Of a DNA stretch of 64,000 nt, positions 16,591-26,300 are shown piece by piece; positions within the stretch are counted from its first letter, which is position 1; the number at the start of each line of letters is the position of its first letter. The notes beneath the pieces were generated by a model, which did not search any database, was not told where the DNA came from, and saw only the letters and a program-made list of their open reading frames with translations. The stretch comes from Calothrix sp. NIES-2098 (GTDB taxonomy: Bacteria; Cyanobacteriota; Cyanobacteriia; Cyanobacteriales; Nostocaceae), in assembly GCA_002368175.1 (NCBI GenBank), contig AP018172.1, forward strand, positions 2,478,001 to 2,542,000. The letters run 5' to 3'. Both the position numbers and the translations under genes were made by a program.

Positions 16591-19203
16591 TTACTTAGTA
16601 GTCATTGTCCAGACACCATCCCAAGAATCAAGGGGTGGTGTTTTTTGGTAATTGCGAGCGCGTTCTAGGTGGATATTAACAGCTTGGTCTTGAGGGCGAA
16701 TATTCTTAGCATCTGTAAAACAGTCGATCGCGCGTTGAAAGTTACGTGCTAAATAAGCAATTCTACCAGACTGATAATAGAATAAAAATTCTTGGGTGGC
16801 ATCATCAAGAGGAGTAGCGCGATCGCTAATTAGCTCGTAGATATTTACCGCTTGATACTTACCTTTGACGCGAATTTTATCTAACTGTCTCGCCCAAATG
16901 CGATCGCTACAGAGTTGATAAGTAAATTCACTCAAAACAATGTCACAACCATATTCTTTTGTGACGCCTTCCAAACGGGAACTTAAATTTACACCATCGC
17001 CAATGACGGTGTAATCCATGCGTTTGTGGGAACCAATATTACCAGAAACCACTTCCCCAGAACTCAGCCCGATGCCAATGTGGATTTGCGGTTGTGCTTG
17101 AATAATCCGCCGTTGATTAAATTCTGCCAAGCGTTGGCGCATATCCAATGCTGCTTGTACGGCTCGCCAAGCATGATTTTCTGTGAGGGGTAAAGGCGCA
17201 CCAAACACTGCCATTAAAGCATCGCCAATAAACTTATCTAGGGTGCCTTCATGGTTAAAAACTGCCTCTACCATTGTTTCAAAATACTGGTTGAGCAATG
17301 ATACCACCTCAGCCGCACCGAGATTTTCTGTCAGGGTAGTATAACCACGGATATCAGAAAATAAAATTGTTACTTCTTTTCGTTCTCCTACCATTAAGGC
17401 ATCTTCTCCCAAAGCCATCACCTGTTCGGCAACGTGGGGTGTGAGGTAGCGGTACATGGTAGTTTTCAAGCGTTTTTCCTGGCTGATGTCTTCTAGCACC
17501 ACCAAACCACCTCTGACTCCACCTTCGGGGTTAGTTAAGGGATTGACAGTGAGATTGGTGCTGCGTTCGACTTTTTGCACTTCACTGGCACTCAAAAACT
17601 TAGATTGGGGAGTTAGGGGTAAATTCCAGGGAATAAAAATATCGGGATTTTGGCGATCGCCCACTGCCAAAATTACGGTATCTCCAGATCCTGGTGTATG
17701 AGTTCCGCTGCGTCCGGTATCGCTTTCACTGTTTACTCGTTCAGAACTTTGGACGTGATACAATCCCACTGTTAAACTTTGCTCTGGAACGTAATGTTTT
17801 GCCCCAGTTTTTAAACTATCTTCCAGCCGCATTTGCAGATTTTCAATCGGCACTACTTCCCAAACTAGGCGACCGAGTAAATTTTGTTCCCACAAATGTT
17901 TATTACTTTTATGATGAGTCTCTCCTATGGGACAACCCAATAATTGCAGTGCTGCATCATTAATTGTGACAATCCGACCTGCCATATCTGTAGAAATTAC
18001 AGCATCAGATAAACTTTGCAAAATATCTTTTTGATACTGTTTTTCTAACAGCACATTTTCAAACAGGCGAGCATTTTCTAAAGCAATTCCGGCTTGGATA
18101 TTAAAAGCTCGCATAAATTCTTCATCAGAGGTAGTAAAACTACCTTGTTGCTTATTAATTAACTGAGTTACCCCAATTAATTCATTAGCAGAATTAAATA
18201 CTGGCAAACATAAAATATTGCGAGTTAAATATCCAGTTTTTCTATCTGTAGATGGATCGAAGCGCGGATCTCGATAAGCATCAGGAATATTAACAGCTTC
18301 CCCAGTAGCAGCCACATAACCAACAATTCCTCGATTACAAGGCATCCGGATTTCGATTGCATTTGTACCATCTGCTGCTGCTGCTACCTTTGTCCAAAGT
18401 TCACCCATTTCTTTACGATATAAAAATAGGGTGCTGCGGTCTGCTTGCATTAAAATCCGGGCTTGCTCCATGACTATTTGCAAAGTTGCTTCTAAATCTA
18501 AACTTTGTCCTAGAGTTTGAGTTGCCCTTAAAAGTGCTGTAGCTCCCCGTTGATTGCGAGCTGCTACATAAAAAGTTTGGCAGCTTTCTAAAATAATCCC
18601 AATTGAAGCAGCAAAATCTCGAAATCGTTCTTCATCATGATGATTAAAGGGAATATCCCCTGCTTTATTAGCCAGTTGTACTACTGCGACAATTTGATTT
18701 TTACTGCTCACAACTGGCATACATAAAAGATTACTAATTTTATAGCCCATTTGTTTTTCTAGTTCTGGGCTAAATAAAGGATGAGTAGCGGTTTCAGCTA
18801 TATTTAAATATTGACCAGTACTGGCCACATGACCGGGAATGCCAACTGTAATTGGAGTCCGAATTTCTAAGAATTTTTGACTATTATCTTGGGGAACTTT
18901 TGACCACAACTGACCTTTGTCATAATCTACCAAAAAAATTGCTGTGTGTTCTGCTTGCAGAATTTGACCAATTTTTAATGTGATTGCTTCTAGCACTTTC
19001 TCTAGCATTGTTTCTAGAGCTTCATTATTAATTAGCTCAATTGCTCTGAGAAACTGCTGAAACTCAGCCGTAATAAAATCGAGTAAACAGACAAATTCAT
19101 TAACAGAAAGGTCTTTAACACGACGCAGTAAAGCGTGGGTACGATTAACTTGTGTAAGTTCAGTTAATGTAGCCAAGACGCTACCAGGATTAGGAAGTGT
19201 CAT
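16591..19203 (-). CDS. cyaB: Class III adenylate cyclase with tandem GAF and PAS domains (CyaB1/CyaB2 type)
   Basis: 870 residues. Order: N-terminal helical region (1-60), GAF-A (about 65-215, with NKAGDIPFNHHDEERF), GAF-B (about 235-385, NKQQGSFTTSDEEFM), PAS (about 390-480), a Ser/Gly-rich linker, then the class III catalytic domain (about 600-780). The metal-binding Asp is in FSDIRGYTT (about 611), the adenine-selecting Lys in LDKFIGDALMAVFG (about 654), and the second specificity position is Thr in YTVIGDGVN (about 730), the mark of class IIIb, bicarbonate-sensitive cyclases. The C terminus is TPR-like (residues 800-870). Architecture and length match Anabaena CyaB1/B2, whose GAF domains bind cAMP for positive feedback. 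Confidence 0.9.
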   Translation of the reverse strand: MTLPNPGSVLATLTELTQVNRTHALLRRVKDLSVNEFVCLLDFITAEFQQFLRAIELINNEALETMLEKVLEAITLKIGQILQAEHTAIFLVDYDKGQLWSKVPQDNSQKFLEIRTPITVGIPGHVASTGQYLNIAETATHPLFSPELEKQMGYKISNLLCMPVVSSKNQIVAVVQLANKAGDIPFNHHDEERFRDFAASIGIILESCQTFYVAARNQRGATALLRATQTLGQSLDLEATLQIVMEQARILMQADRSTLFLYRKEMGELWTKVAAAADGTNAIEIRMPCNRGIVGYVAATGEAVNIPDAYRDPRFDPSTDRKTGYLTRNILCLPVFNSANELIGVTQLINKQQGSFTTSDEEFMRAFNIQAGIALENARLFENVLLEKQYQKDILQSLSDAVISTDMAGRIVTINDAALQLLGCPIGETHHKSNKHLWEQNLLGRLVWEVVPIENLQMRLEDSLKTGAKHYVPEQSLTVGLYHVQSSERVNSESDTGRSGTHTPGSGDTVILAVGDRQNPDIFIPWNLPLTPQSKFLSASEVQKVERSTNLTVNPLTNPEGGVRGGLVVLEDISQEKRLKTTMYRYLTPHVAEQVMALGEDALMVGERKEVTILFSDIRGYTTLTENLGAAEVVSLLNQYFETMVEAVFNHEGTLDKFIGDALMAVFGAPLPLTENHAWRAVQAALDMRQRLAEFNQRRIIQAQPQIHIGIGLSSGEVVSGNIGSHKRMDYTVIGDGVNLSSRLEGVTKEYGCDIVLSEFTYQLCSDRIWARQLDKIRVKGKYQAVNIYELISDRATPLDDATQEFLFYYQSGRIAYLARNFQRAIDCFTDAKNIRPQDQAVNIHLERARNYQKTPPLDSWDGVWTMTTK

Positions 19204-19478
19204 GGGAATTTTAATTTTAGATTTTAGATTTTGCGAAAAGTCGAGCCAGCGCCTTGGGCGGCTTTGCCGACTTGAGGCGACTGGCGTCGGAGCGCCGGCT
19301 TCCGGCGATCTGAACTTTTCAAGACGGATTTTAGATTTATACTGCTATACACCATTTAACTGAGAATTACCACAGCACCCGAAAATCAGCCGAAGTGGGG
19401 ACGCGAGGATGATTTTTCTCCAAACCTCTCAACGTCCCCAGATATTGCTTGCGTGCGATCGCCTTATCTTCTGCCTAA
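19204..19478. repeat. Intergenic region with GC-rich repeat
   Basis: 275 bp between cyaB and sqdX. From about 19240 to 19325 it contains a GC-rich block with GCGCCTTGGGCGGCTTTGCC and GGAGCGCCGGCTTCCGGCG, which can fold into several short hairpins. Similar GC-rich blocks occur near 1508 and 9825. Non-coding. Confidence 0.45.
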
Positions 19479-20615
19479 CTAGACAGCTTTAGTCAACTTT
19501 TGAGAATAAAGCACCTTTTGATAGTAATCTTCTAGCTGGCGTGTGGCATTTGCCCATCCCCACCTTTCGGCTTCTTTACGGGCATTTTGACGGATTAGGT
19601 CACATTCTTGTTTCTCCTGTAAAAGGCGAACAGTAGCGGTAATTGCACCTTGAATATCTGCTGTTGGCTCAAAAAGATAGCCATTCACCCCGTCTGTAAC
19701 AATATCAGGAATTCCGCCCGAACGAGCTGCGACTACAGGACAACCAGCTGCCATTGCTTCTAGGAGGACTAATCCTAGCGTTTCTGTACGGGAAGGAAAA
19801 ATAAAAGCATCAGCACTAGCAAAAGCGGAACCTAACTCCCTACCCATAAGGTAGCCGACAAAGTTGGTATTAGTCCCTGCAAAGTGTTTTTCTAGTGCTT
19901 GGCGGTGGGGGCCATCTCCGACCAATGCCAACCGCGCCTCTGGAATTGCCTCTAAAATTGGTTTGATGCGCTCAATTTCTTTCTCAGCCGAAAGCCGACC
20001 TACGTAGAGTAGTAGCGGGCTTTCTGGGTGATTTTGCGATAAACGCGATCGCATTTGGTCACTAGCTAATTCAGGATGAAATAATTCTGTATCTACACCC
20101 CTTTGCCACAAATCTACCCGTTCAATACCATGTGCTGTTAATTCCTCCATCATCGCTGTGGAAGTACAGAGATTTAACTCGGCTTGATTGTGACCGCCTT
20201 TAAGTAATTCCCAAAGCAAACCTTCTAACATCCCCAAGCCGTAATGTTGAAGATATTGGGGTAAATGGGTATGGTAAGACGCTACTAAAGGAATTTTCAG
20301 GACTTTGCTATAAAATATCCCAGCTAATCCCAAAACGGCTGGATTAACGACATGAATAATATCTGGTTGAAACTCTTCTAAGGCGTAACCAATAGCTGGG
20401 CGAGGTAATGCCATTTTTAATTCTGGATATAGTGGCAAAGGAAAGCCACTCACACCATAAACTTTCGCTCCTTTATGTTCAGCGATCCCGCCATCCGGGG
20501 CAATCACTAAAACTTGATTTCCATGACGCTGTAAATGGTCAACGGTGTGACGCAGGCGCGTGACAATGCCATCAACTTTGGGCAAAAAGGTTTCAGTGAA
20601 CAGAGCTATTTTCAT
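19479..20615 (-). CDS. sqdX: Sulfoquinovosyltransferase (sulfolipid synthase) SqdX
   Basis: 378 residues, a GT-B (GT4) glycosyltransferase. N domain: MKIALFTETFLPKVDGIVTRL and SYHTHLPQYLQHYG. C domain: LLYVGRLSAEKEIERIKPIL, LVGDGPHRQALE, then the donor-binding FIFPSRTETLGLVLLEAMAAGCPVVAARSGGIPDIV. It transfers sulfoquinovose from UDP-sulfoquinovose to diacylglycerol, making the thylakoid sulfolipid SQDG. The SqdX identity (rather than a generic GT4) rests on linkage: sqdB is two genes upstream in the same tight operon. It begins 6 bp after the DUF4291 gene. Confidence 0.9.
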   Translation of the reverse strand: MKIALFTETFLPKVDGIVTRLRHTVDHLQRHGNQVLVIAPDGGIAEHKGAKVYGVSGFPLPLYPELKMALPRPAIGYALEEFQPDIIHVVNPAVLGLAGIFYSKVLKIPLVASYHTHLPQYLQHYGLGMLEGLLWELLKGGHNQAELNLCTSTAMMEELTAHGIERVDLWQRGVDTELFHPELASDQMRSRLSQNHPESPLLLYVGRLSAEKEIERIKPILEAIPEARLALVGDGPHRQALEKHFAGTNTNFVGYLMGRELGSAFASADAFIFPSRTETLGLVLLEAMAAGCPVVAARSGGIPDIVTDGVNGYLFEPTADIQGAITATVRLLQEKQECDLIRQNARKEAERWGWANATRQLEDYYQKVLYSQKLTKAV

Positions 20616-20621
20616 GCAAAA

Positions 20622-21266
20622 TTATTCAATCCAAGCAGATAATTCCAGCTTTTTTTGAGTTTCTGTCTCAATCACAGAGTAAACTGTCTCCCGTGGCGTA
20701 ATCAATTGCGCACAGTCAGAATTAATGTTTTGTCGCTGTTGTTGAACAAAATCGGAGATGTCCTCAATATTCAAAATCCAATCTTTGGCGTAAGCGGCTA
20801 ATACTTGACCGCGTAACCCTAACTGAATAGCACGGCGTTCTAACTTAGCCCCAGAGGGGTGATGGTCGGGGTCCCATTGTAGGCGTACTTGTGACTGCTG
20901 CAAGGCTGTTTGCCAAGCACTTTTACTGGCATAGATTTCGGGAATAAAGCTGGAATGAACAGCCAAAGCCAAAATTTCATCAAAAGCCGAACGTTTCAGC
21001 CATATAGCTAATACTACCTCTTGTCCAGCTTTTGTACCCCAGCCAGAACGGTACATCATCCACAAAAAGTTAGGCTTGATCCAACTCATGCGATCGAGAC
21101 TAAATTCGCCACCAAAATAACCATTAATGGCAGCGAAGTTACCAATAGCTGGACGATATGCTTGATAAACAACAATTGATTGGTCGTCATATTGCGCGAG
21201 AATATGACGACCAGTTTCTGGCCAGCGACTTACTTGATTTAAATAGGGTTCTGTTATCAGCCGCAC
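20622..21266 (-). CDS. DUF4291 protein between sqdB and sqdX
   Basis: 214 residues, soluble. The N-terminal two thirds carry the conserved blocks of DUF4291: GRHILAQYDDQSIVVYQAYRPA, AINGYFGGEFSLDRMSWIKP and WMMYRSGWGTKAGQEVVLAI. The family has no proven function; resemblance to RNA/DNA-modifying or 2H-type folds cannot be judged here. The last 60 residues are variable, including a Gln-rich helix. It lies 12 bp after sqdB and 6 bp before sqdX, so all three are almost surely on one mRNA, which hints at a link with sulfolipid synthesis. That link is inference. Confidence 0.8.
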   Translation of the reverse strand: MRLITEPYLNQVSRWPETGRHILAQYDDQSIVVYQAYRPAIGNFAAINGYFGGEFSLDRMSWIKPNFLWMMYRSGWGTKAGQEVVLAIWLKRSAFDEILALAVHSSFIPEIYASKSAWQTALQQSQVRLQWDPDHHPSGAKLERRAIQLGLRGQVLAAYAKDWILNIEDISDFVQQQRQNINSDCAQLITPRETVYSVIETETQKKLELSAWIE

Positions 21267-21278
21267 ACAGAATTAACT

Positions 21279-22433
21279 CTATTTCCTATGCCAAGAGACT
21301 TTAGGCAGAATTTGTTTGTTATCGACTCGATTCTGATACTTGATAGCGAAGTTTAACAGTGAATCAAGCAGAGAATCAGAGAGGTAGTGCGGTTGTAAAC
21401 CTAAATCAAGTAATTTAGTGTTTTTAGCGTTGAAATAATGCTCTTCTTTTTCAACTCTGGGATTATCGAGGTTATTGATTTCCACATTCAATCCCATTGC
21501 GTTCCCGGCTTTTTTCACCATCACTGCCAAGTCACCAACGCTAAATTGCTCGGTAAATTGGTTAAAGACGCGGAATTCGCCAGGTTGTGCAGGATTGGCG
21601 ATCGCCAATTCAATACACCGCACTGTATCTCGAATATCTAAAAATCCGCGGGTTTGTCCGCCTTTACCGTAGACGGTGAGGGGATGACCAATGGCCGCTT
21701 GAATACAGAAGCGGTTAAGTGCTGTACCAAACACTCCATCGTAATCAAGGCGGTTAATTAACAATTCGTCCATTCCCGTTTCTTCGGTTAAGACGCCATA
21801 AACTACACCCTGATTTAAGTCTGTAGCCCGCAATCCCCAAATCCGACAGGCAAAATGGATGTTATGACTGTCATGGACTTTGCTGAGGTGATACATTGAA
21901 CCTGGTTGTTTGGGATAAGGCAATGTATCTTTGCGCCCATTGTGTTCAATGGTGATGTAACCTTCTTCGATGTCGATGTTGGGTGTACCGTATTCACCCA
22001 TTGTTCCCAACTTGACTAAATGACAGTCGGGGAAATCTTCCCGCATCGCATACAGTAAATTCAAAGTGCCGACTACATTGTTCACCTGAGTCAGAACTGC
22101 ATGTTCGCGGTCGATCATCGAAAAAGGAGCCGATCGCTGTTCCCCAAAATGCACGATCGCACCGGGTTGGAATTTGTCCAGTGCTTTCTTGAGGAACTCG
22201 TAATTAGTAATGTCGCCAACAAAAAGGTCTATGGATTTACCGGTTAAGTCGTACCAGCGCTGAAGACGTTGTTGAATTGGCGCGATCGGAGTGAGAGTTT
22301 CGACACCTAACTCGTTATCCCAGTGCCGCCGCACTAAACTATCTAAAATCCCAACCTCATAACCTTGATTTGAGAGGTAAAGAGCAGTCGCCCAACCGCA
22401 ATAGCCATCGCCACCAATAACCAGGACTTTCAT
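21279..22433 (-). CDS. sqdB: UDP-sulfoquinovose synthase SqdB
   Basis: 384 residues, extended short-chain dehydrogenase fold. The NAD-binding motif GGDGYCGWATALYLSNQGYEVG begins at residue 8; LDSLVRRHWDNELGVETLTPI is a SqdB-specific block, and the catalytic Tyr-Lys is in SMYHLSKVHDSHN. NQGVVYG and RGFLDIRDTVRCIELAI follow. It converts UDP-glucose and sulfite to UDP-sulfoquinovose. It is first in the sqdB-DUF4291-sqdX operon and its promoter must lie in the repeat-bearing region 22434-22759. Confidence 0.96.
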   Translation of the reverse strand: MKVLVIGGDGYCGWATALYLSNQGYEVGILDSLVRRHWDNELGVETLTPIAPIQQRLQRWYDLTGKSIDLFVGDITNYEFLKKALDKFQPGAIVHFGEQRSAPFSMIDREHAVLTQVNNVVGTLNLLYAMREDFPDCHLVKLGTMGEYGTPNIDIEEGYITIEHNGRKDTLPYPKQPGSMYHLSKVHDSHNIHFACRIWGLRATDLNQGVVYGVLTEETGMDELLINRLDYDGVFGTALNRFCIQAAIGHPLTVYGKGGQTRGFLDIRDTVRCIELAIANPAQPGEFRVFNQFTEQFSVGDLAVMVKKAGNAMGLNVEINNLDNPRVEKEEHYFNAKNTKLLDLGLQPHYLSDSLLDSLLNFAIKYQNRVDNKQILPKVSWHRK

Positions 22434-22759
22434 TTTTACCTGTTTTCACTCGCTGTAAGCTAAATCTACCAGGTTTGTGTCACCTCTCAACCATCCTAAG
22501 GGGGAAAGTACTCAACAGATGTTTTTTCAAACTGCCGTTTGTCATAGCTGGCGAAAGGGTTTCAAGGCAGTCGCAGTGGGAAAATTTTTATCGCCATGTA
22601 TGGGGGAGTGTGGGGGGACAGGGAGGAGCCACTGCGTTGCGCGGGTTCCCCGCGTTGTAGCAAGTGGCGTTGACAAGGAAGAAAAAAGGACTATTACCTT
22701 TTGACCATTGACTCTTGACTCTTGACAAATGACCAATGCCCCATGCCCAATGACAAATA
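22434..22759. repeat. Intergenic region with nested palindrome and direct repeats
   Basis: 326 bp. The core is a nested inverted repeat: outer arms GCCACT (22628-22633) and AGTGGC (22663-22668), inner arms CGCGGG (22640-22645) and CCCGCG (22649-22654) with a TTC loop. After it come TTGACTCTTGACTCTTGACAAATGACCAATG-like units (22700-22745), the complement of the GTCAAGAGTC family. The part nearest sqdB (22434-22500) should hold its promoter. Confidence 0.6.
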
Positions 22760-23284
22760 TTACTTAGGAACTTTATATTGTTGAGCAATGTAGTAAAAAA
22801 AACGGTAGTAATCAGTAAATTCTTGGCTGGGGCTGCGTCCTTGCCAGTGATATTTAACTTGGCCTTGAGTGATGGTGAGGGTCATGGAACTGACTTGCTG
22901 ACCCACTTCTACAACCATTATTCCGGGTATTCCTTGGGCGGTTTTAAAGTTGGGATTAACAGTAACTTTGGCATCTTGCTTGACCGCATCTGGTATTCTA
23001 TTACCTGCCCAAGAGCGTATTTCTACTGTTTTATTTTCAGGCGAGACAAAGACAATTCCATCGTCATTATCCGGTGGTGGTAAGGCATTCCAGTTGTTAG
23101 GGTAAGGAAATTCAAAACCGTAGCGATTATTAGTATAAGTCTTCCAAGTGATATTAGAGACATTAAAACCAGGTGTTGCACACCCCCACAGCATCATCAA
23201 TAAAGCGATCGCTTTGCCAAAACTGCGGGCGTTGAGAGAAATTTTTCGCCCCAAACTACAGGCCTTAACCGTAGTAGTAGACAT
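22760..23284 (-). CDS. Probable lipoprotein of unknown function
   Basis: 174 residues. A basic N terminus and a hydrophobic stretch (residues 24-34) lead to a lipobox-like LMMLWGC with Cys35, so the mature protein is probably a lipid-anchored envelope protein. The mature part carries ITWKTYTNNRYGFEFPYPNNW, then beta-rich sequence resembling the PsbP/Mog1 type of fold that often begins with a YGFxFPYP block. No catalytic residues seen. It lies 75 bp downstream of the giant kinase stop codon in the opposite sense of that gene's end (both leftward), so co-transcription is possible. Confidence 0.65.
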   Translation of the reverse strand: MSTTTVKACSLGRKISLNARSFGKAIALLMMLWGCATPGFNVSNITWKTYTNNRYGFEFPYPNNWNALPPPDNDDGIVFVSPENKTVEIRSWAGNRIPDAVKQDAKVTVNPNFKTAQGIPGIMVVEVGQQVSSMTLTITQGQVKYHWQGRSPSQEFTDYYRFFYYIAQQYKVPK

Positions 23285-23359
23285 TATTGCACCTAGTTAT
23301 AAATTCTCAAAAGTTGGTTTTATTTTATACTCAAAATCAATTTTTAGCACCTTGAATGT

Positions 23360-26300
23360 TCATTTTTGTTTCAAAGGAATAGCGATCGCAAATTCAGTAC
23401 CTTTTCCTGGTGATGAAATACATTCTAAAGAACCACCATGTTGTTTCGTGATAATTTGATAGCTAATCGATAGTCCTAAACCAGTACCTTTTCCTACAGG
23501 CTTGGTGGTAAAGAACGGATCGAAGAGGCGTTGGTGAATCAACTCATCCATTCCTGGGCCGTTATCAGCTATGTAAATTTTTACCTGGTTTGTTGTCGTC
23601 ACTTCTGTCCGAATGGAAATGATGCTTGGGTTGGCGGCAATTTCTTCAGGGGAGCGTTGTTTATCTTGTTCCTCTAGTGCATCGATCGCATTACTGAGGA
23701 TGTTCATAAATACTTGGTTTAATTGCCCTGCGTAGCATTCGATCGCGGGCAAGTTACCATACTCCTTGACAACTTGAATACCACAATGACCTGGCTTGGC
23801 TTTCAGGCGATTCTGCAAAATAGTTAGGGTACTGTCAATCCCAGTATGGATGTCAACATATTTGATTTCTGATTCATCCAGCCGTGAGAAGTTGCGTAGT
23901 GAAAGTACAATTTCCCGAATCCGATTTGTACCAACATGCATGGATTGCAGTACTTTTGTCAAATCCTCAATCATGAATGCGAGATCCATAGCTGCGATCT
24001 CATCTTGAATTTCTGGCACTGGTTGGGGATAGTGTTGCTGATATAAAGCGATCAACTTCAATAAATTCTCTGTATACTCAGCAATGTGGCACAAATTACC
24101 ATGTATAAAGTTGACGGGATTATTGATCTCATGTGCTACTCCAGCTACCATCTGCCCCAAGCTAGACATTTTTTCGCTCTGAATAATCTGAAGTTGAGCT
24201 TGTTTTAGTTCTTTGAGGGTTTGTTCCACCTCTTGTTTTTTTTGTTGTAATTGAGTTTCGGTGTGTTTGCGATCGCTAATATCAATCAGCATTCCATCCC
24301 AAACCATCTGCCCATCTTCCCAAAGCTCTGGCTGAGAGGCAGCTTTCACCCACTTTAATTTTCCAGTTGCGGTGATAATCCGCCATTCATGCTGAAAGGG
24401 AGTTAAGTTTTGGGCAGATTCAATCACTGCTTGCATCAACTCTGCTCGATCCTCAGGGTACTCAAAATCTCGGAGGCTACACTTCCCGGACATGAGATCT
24501 GCGGCGCTAACCTCATAAAGGCTTTGGCATCCAGAACTGACATAGGGCATAGAAGAAGACCCATCAGGGCTAATGCGAATTTGATAAATTAACCCAGGGA
24601 TATTATTTGCTAGCTTTTGGAAACGAGCTTCATTAGACTGAAGTGCAGCATAGAGTTTGGCATTTTCTAAGGCAGTGGCAGCTTGGGTAAACAAAAAATT
24701 GAGTATCAGCAAGCAACGATCTGTAAAGACACTTTTTGTACTGCGATGCTCTAGATAGAGAATGCCAACCAAATTTCCCTGATTCACAATTGGGCTACAC
24801 AATAAACTCTGAGGCTGATGTTGCAGAATGTAGTCGTCTTCTATTTTCAAGTTGGTTTTGCCGTCACCAACAATTGCAGGCTCTAGGGTGTGTTTGACGT
24901 ATTGAATCAGTTTGCAGGGAACTTTTGAACTTCCTTCTAACGCTTCTGTTAGCAACAAAACATCGGGCGCGGTTGCGGTTGTTCGCATCGTGGCGATCGC
25001 CTGAATTTGCCAGTTTTCCTCTTGGGGTAGGATTAAAACACAGGTTTCTGCACCAGAATTTTCCAAAATGATTTGGGTGAGGGAATGGATAAGTTCTTTG
25101 AGCTGAATCTTACTAGAGAGGATTTGAGTAGCTTTCAGTGCTGTTATGAAATCTAGTGCATCGGTAATGCCGCTAATAGTACTGGCGATATGGGTTGTTT
25201 TGAAGGACGTAAAACTTGCCAGCGTCTCGAACAGATTGCAGGTTAATGGTTGGGGTTGCAGAATCGGTTGGATTAGGTGGAAGTAGTGCTGTTCTAAATC
25301 GTGAATTTTGGCTTTGGCTCCCCAATGGGTATAGCAATAGTAAGCCTCTTGCAAATAGCCAGCGGCGACCTTTTCTTTACCCCAAGCTAGATAGAATTTG
25401 GCAGCTAGTTCGTTAGCCAGGGCTTCATCTTGAAGATATCCCTGTTGCTTGGCACCAGCGATCGCGCGATCGTAACTTTCAATGGCTTCAGTTTTGTTTC
25501 CCAACACCCGCTGGCGTTCGGCTTCCACCAGATCGGATTTATGCAGAAAATTCATTGGGGCAAATTTAGCCCAGGTTTTGAGCTTTGTGTTACTGGCATC
25601 TGCCTGCAAGAGCAATTGTTGCTGTTGAGAATTACTATTTGACGAACAGGCAGCCAACCGAGCTAGGGCATCGTAATAGTAAAACACGGGCACAGAAAAC
25701 ATCCCTGCTCCCCCTTTGAGGTATTGTGCGCCGCGATCGGCATTTTCCAGGGCAGCAGGGAGATCGTGAAACCAATAGCTGAGGGTTAACTTATTGAGGA
25801 AAAATAGATGAATTGCCAACTCATCATTGCTGTTTAGTAATGTATTTAAAAGTATTTCTTCATCACAAAATTCTCCGACCAAAAGCTCTGGCTGCGTTTG
25901 AATTTCCGTCAGATTGATGATAGTTTGACCAATGATTTTAGACCAACCAACAAAACTGCTAACTGCGGCAAAATCAGAACCATAAACTCGAATTTTTTCA
26001 CATAACTCTTCTAGAATCTCGCCACCACTCAGATAGGTGTAGAGAAGTTTGAAGACCATTGAAATCGGCCCGTGAATTGAATCTCCAGTTTCCAAGCCAG
26101 CGATATAAGAATTTTGCAGTAGGGCGATCGCCTGCTTAACTGGCTCTTGTTGCCATTGAATAAACGCAGCTACCTTAAAGCTGGTCATGCTTTGAATAGA
26201 TTGCGCAGGCAAAAGATCCAAAAGCTTTAACGCCAGCTGCCCAAATTGATAACCGATTTCTGGTCGGTTGAAAGCGGTACTCACAACAATACCGAAGTCT

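Noticed and set aside
22628..22668. Nested palindrome before sqdB considered as an attachment site
   Set aside because: Similar GC-rich palindromes occur in other gaps of the window and no integrase is near; it is a dispersed repeat.
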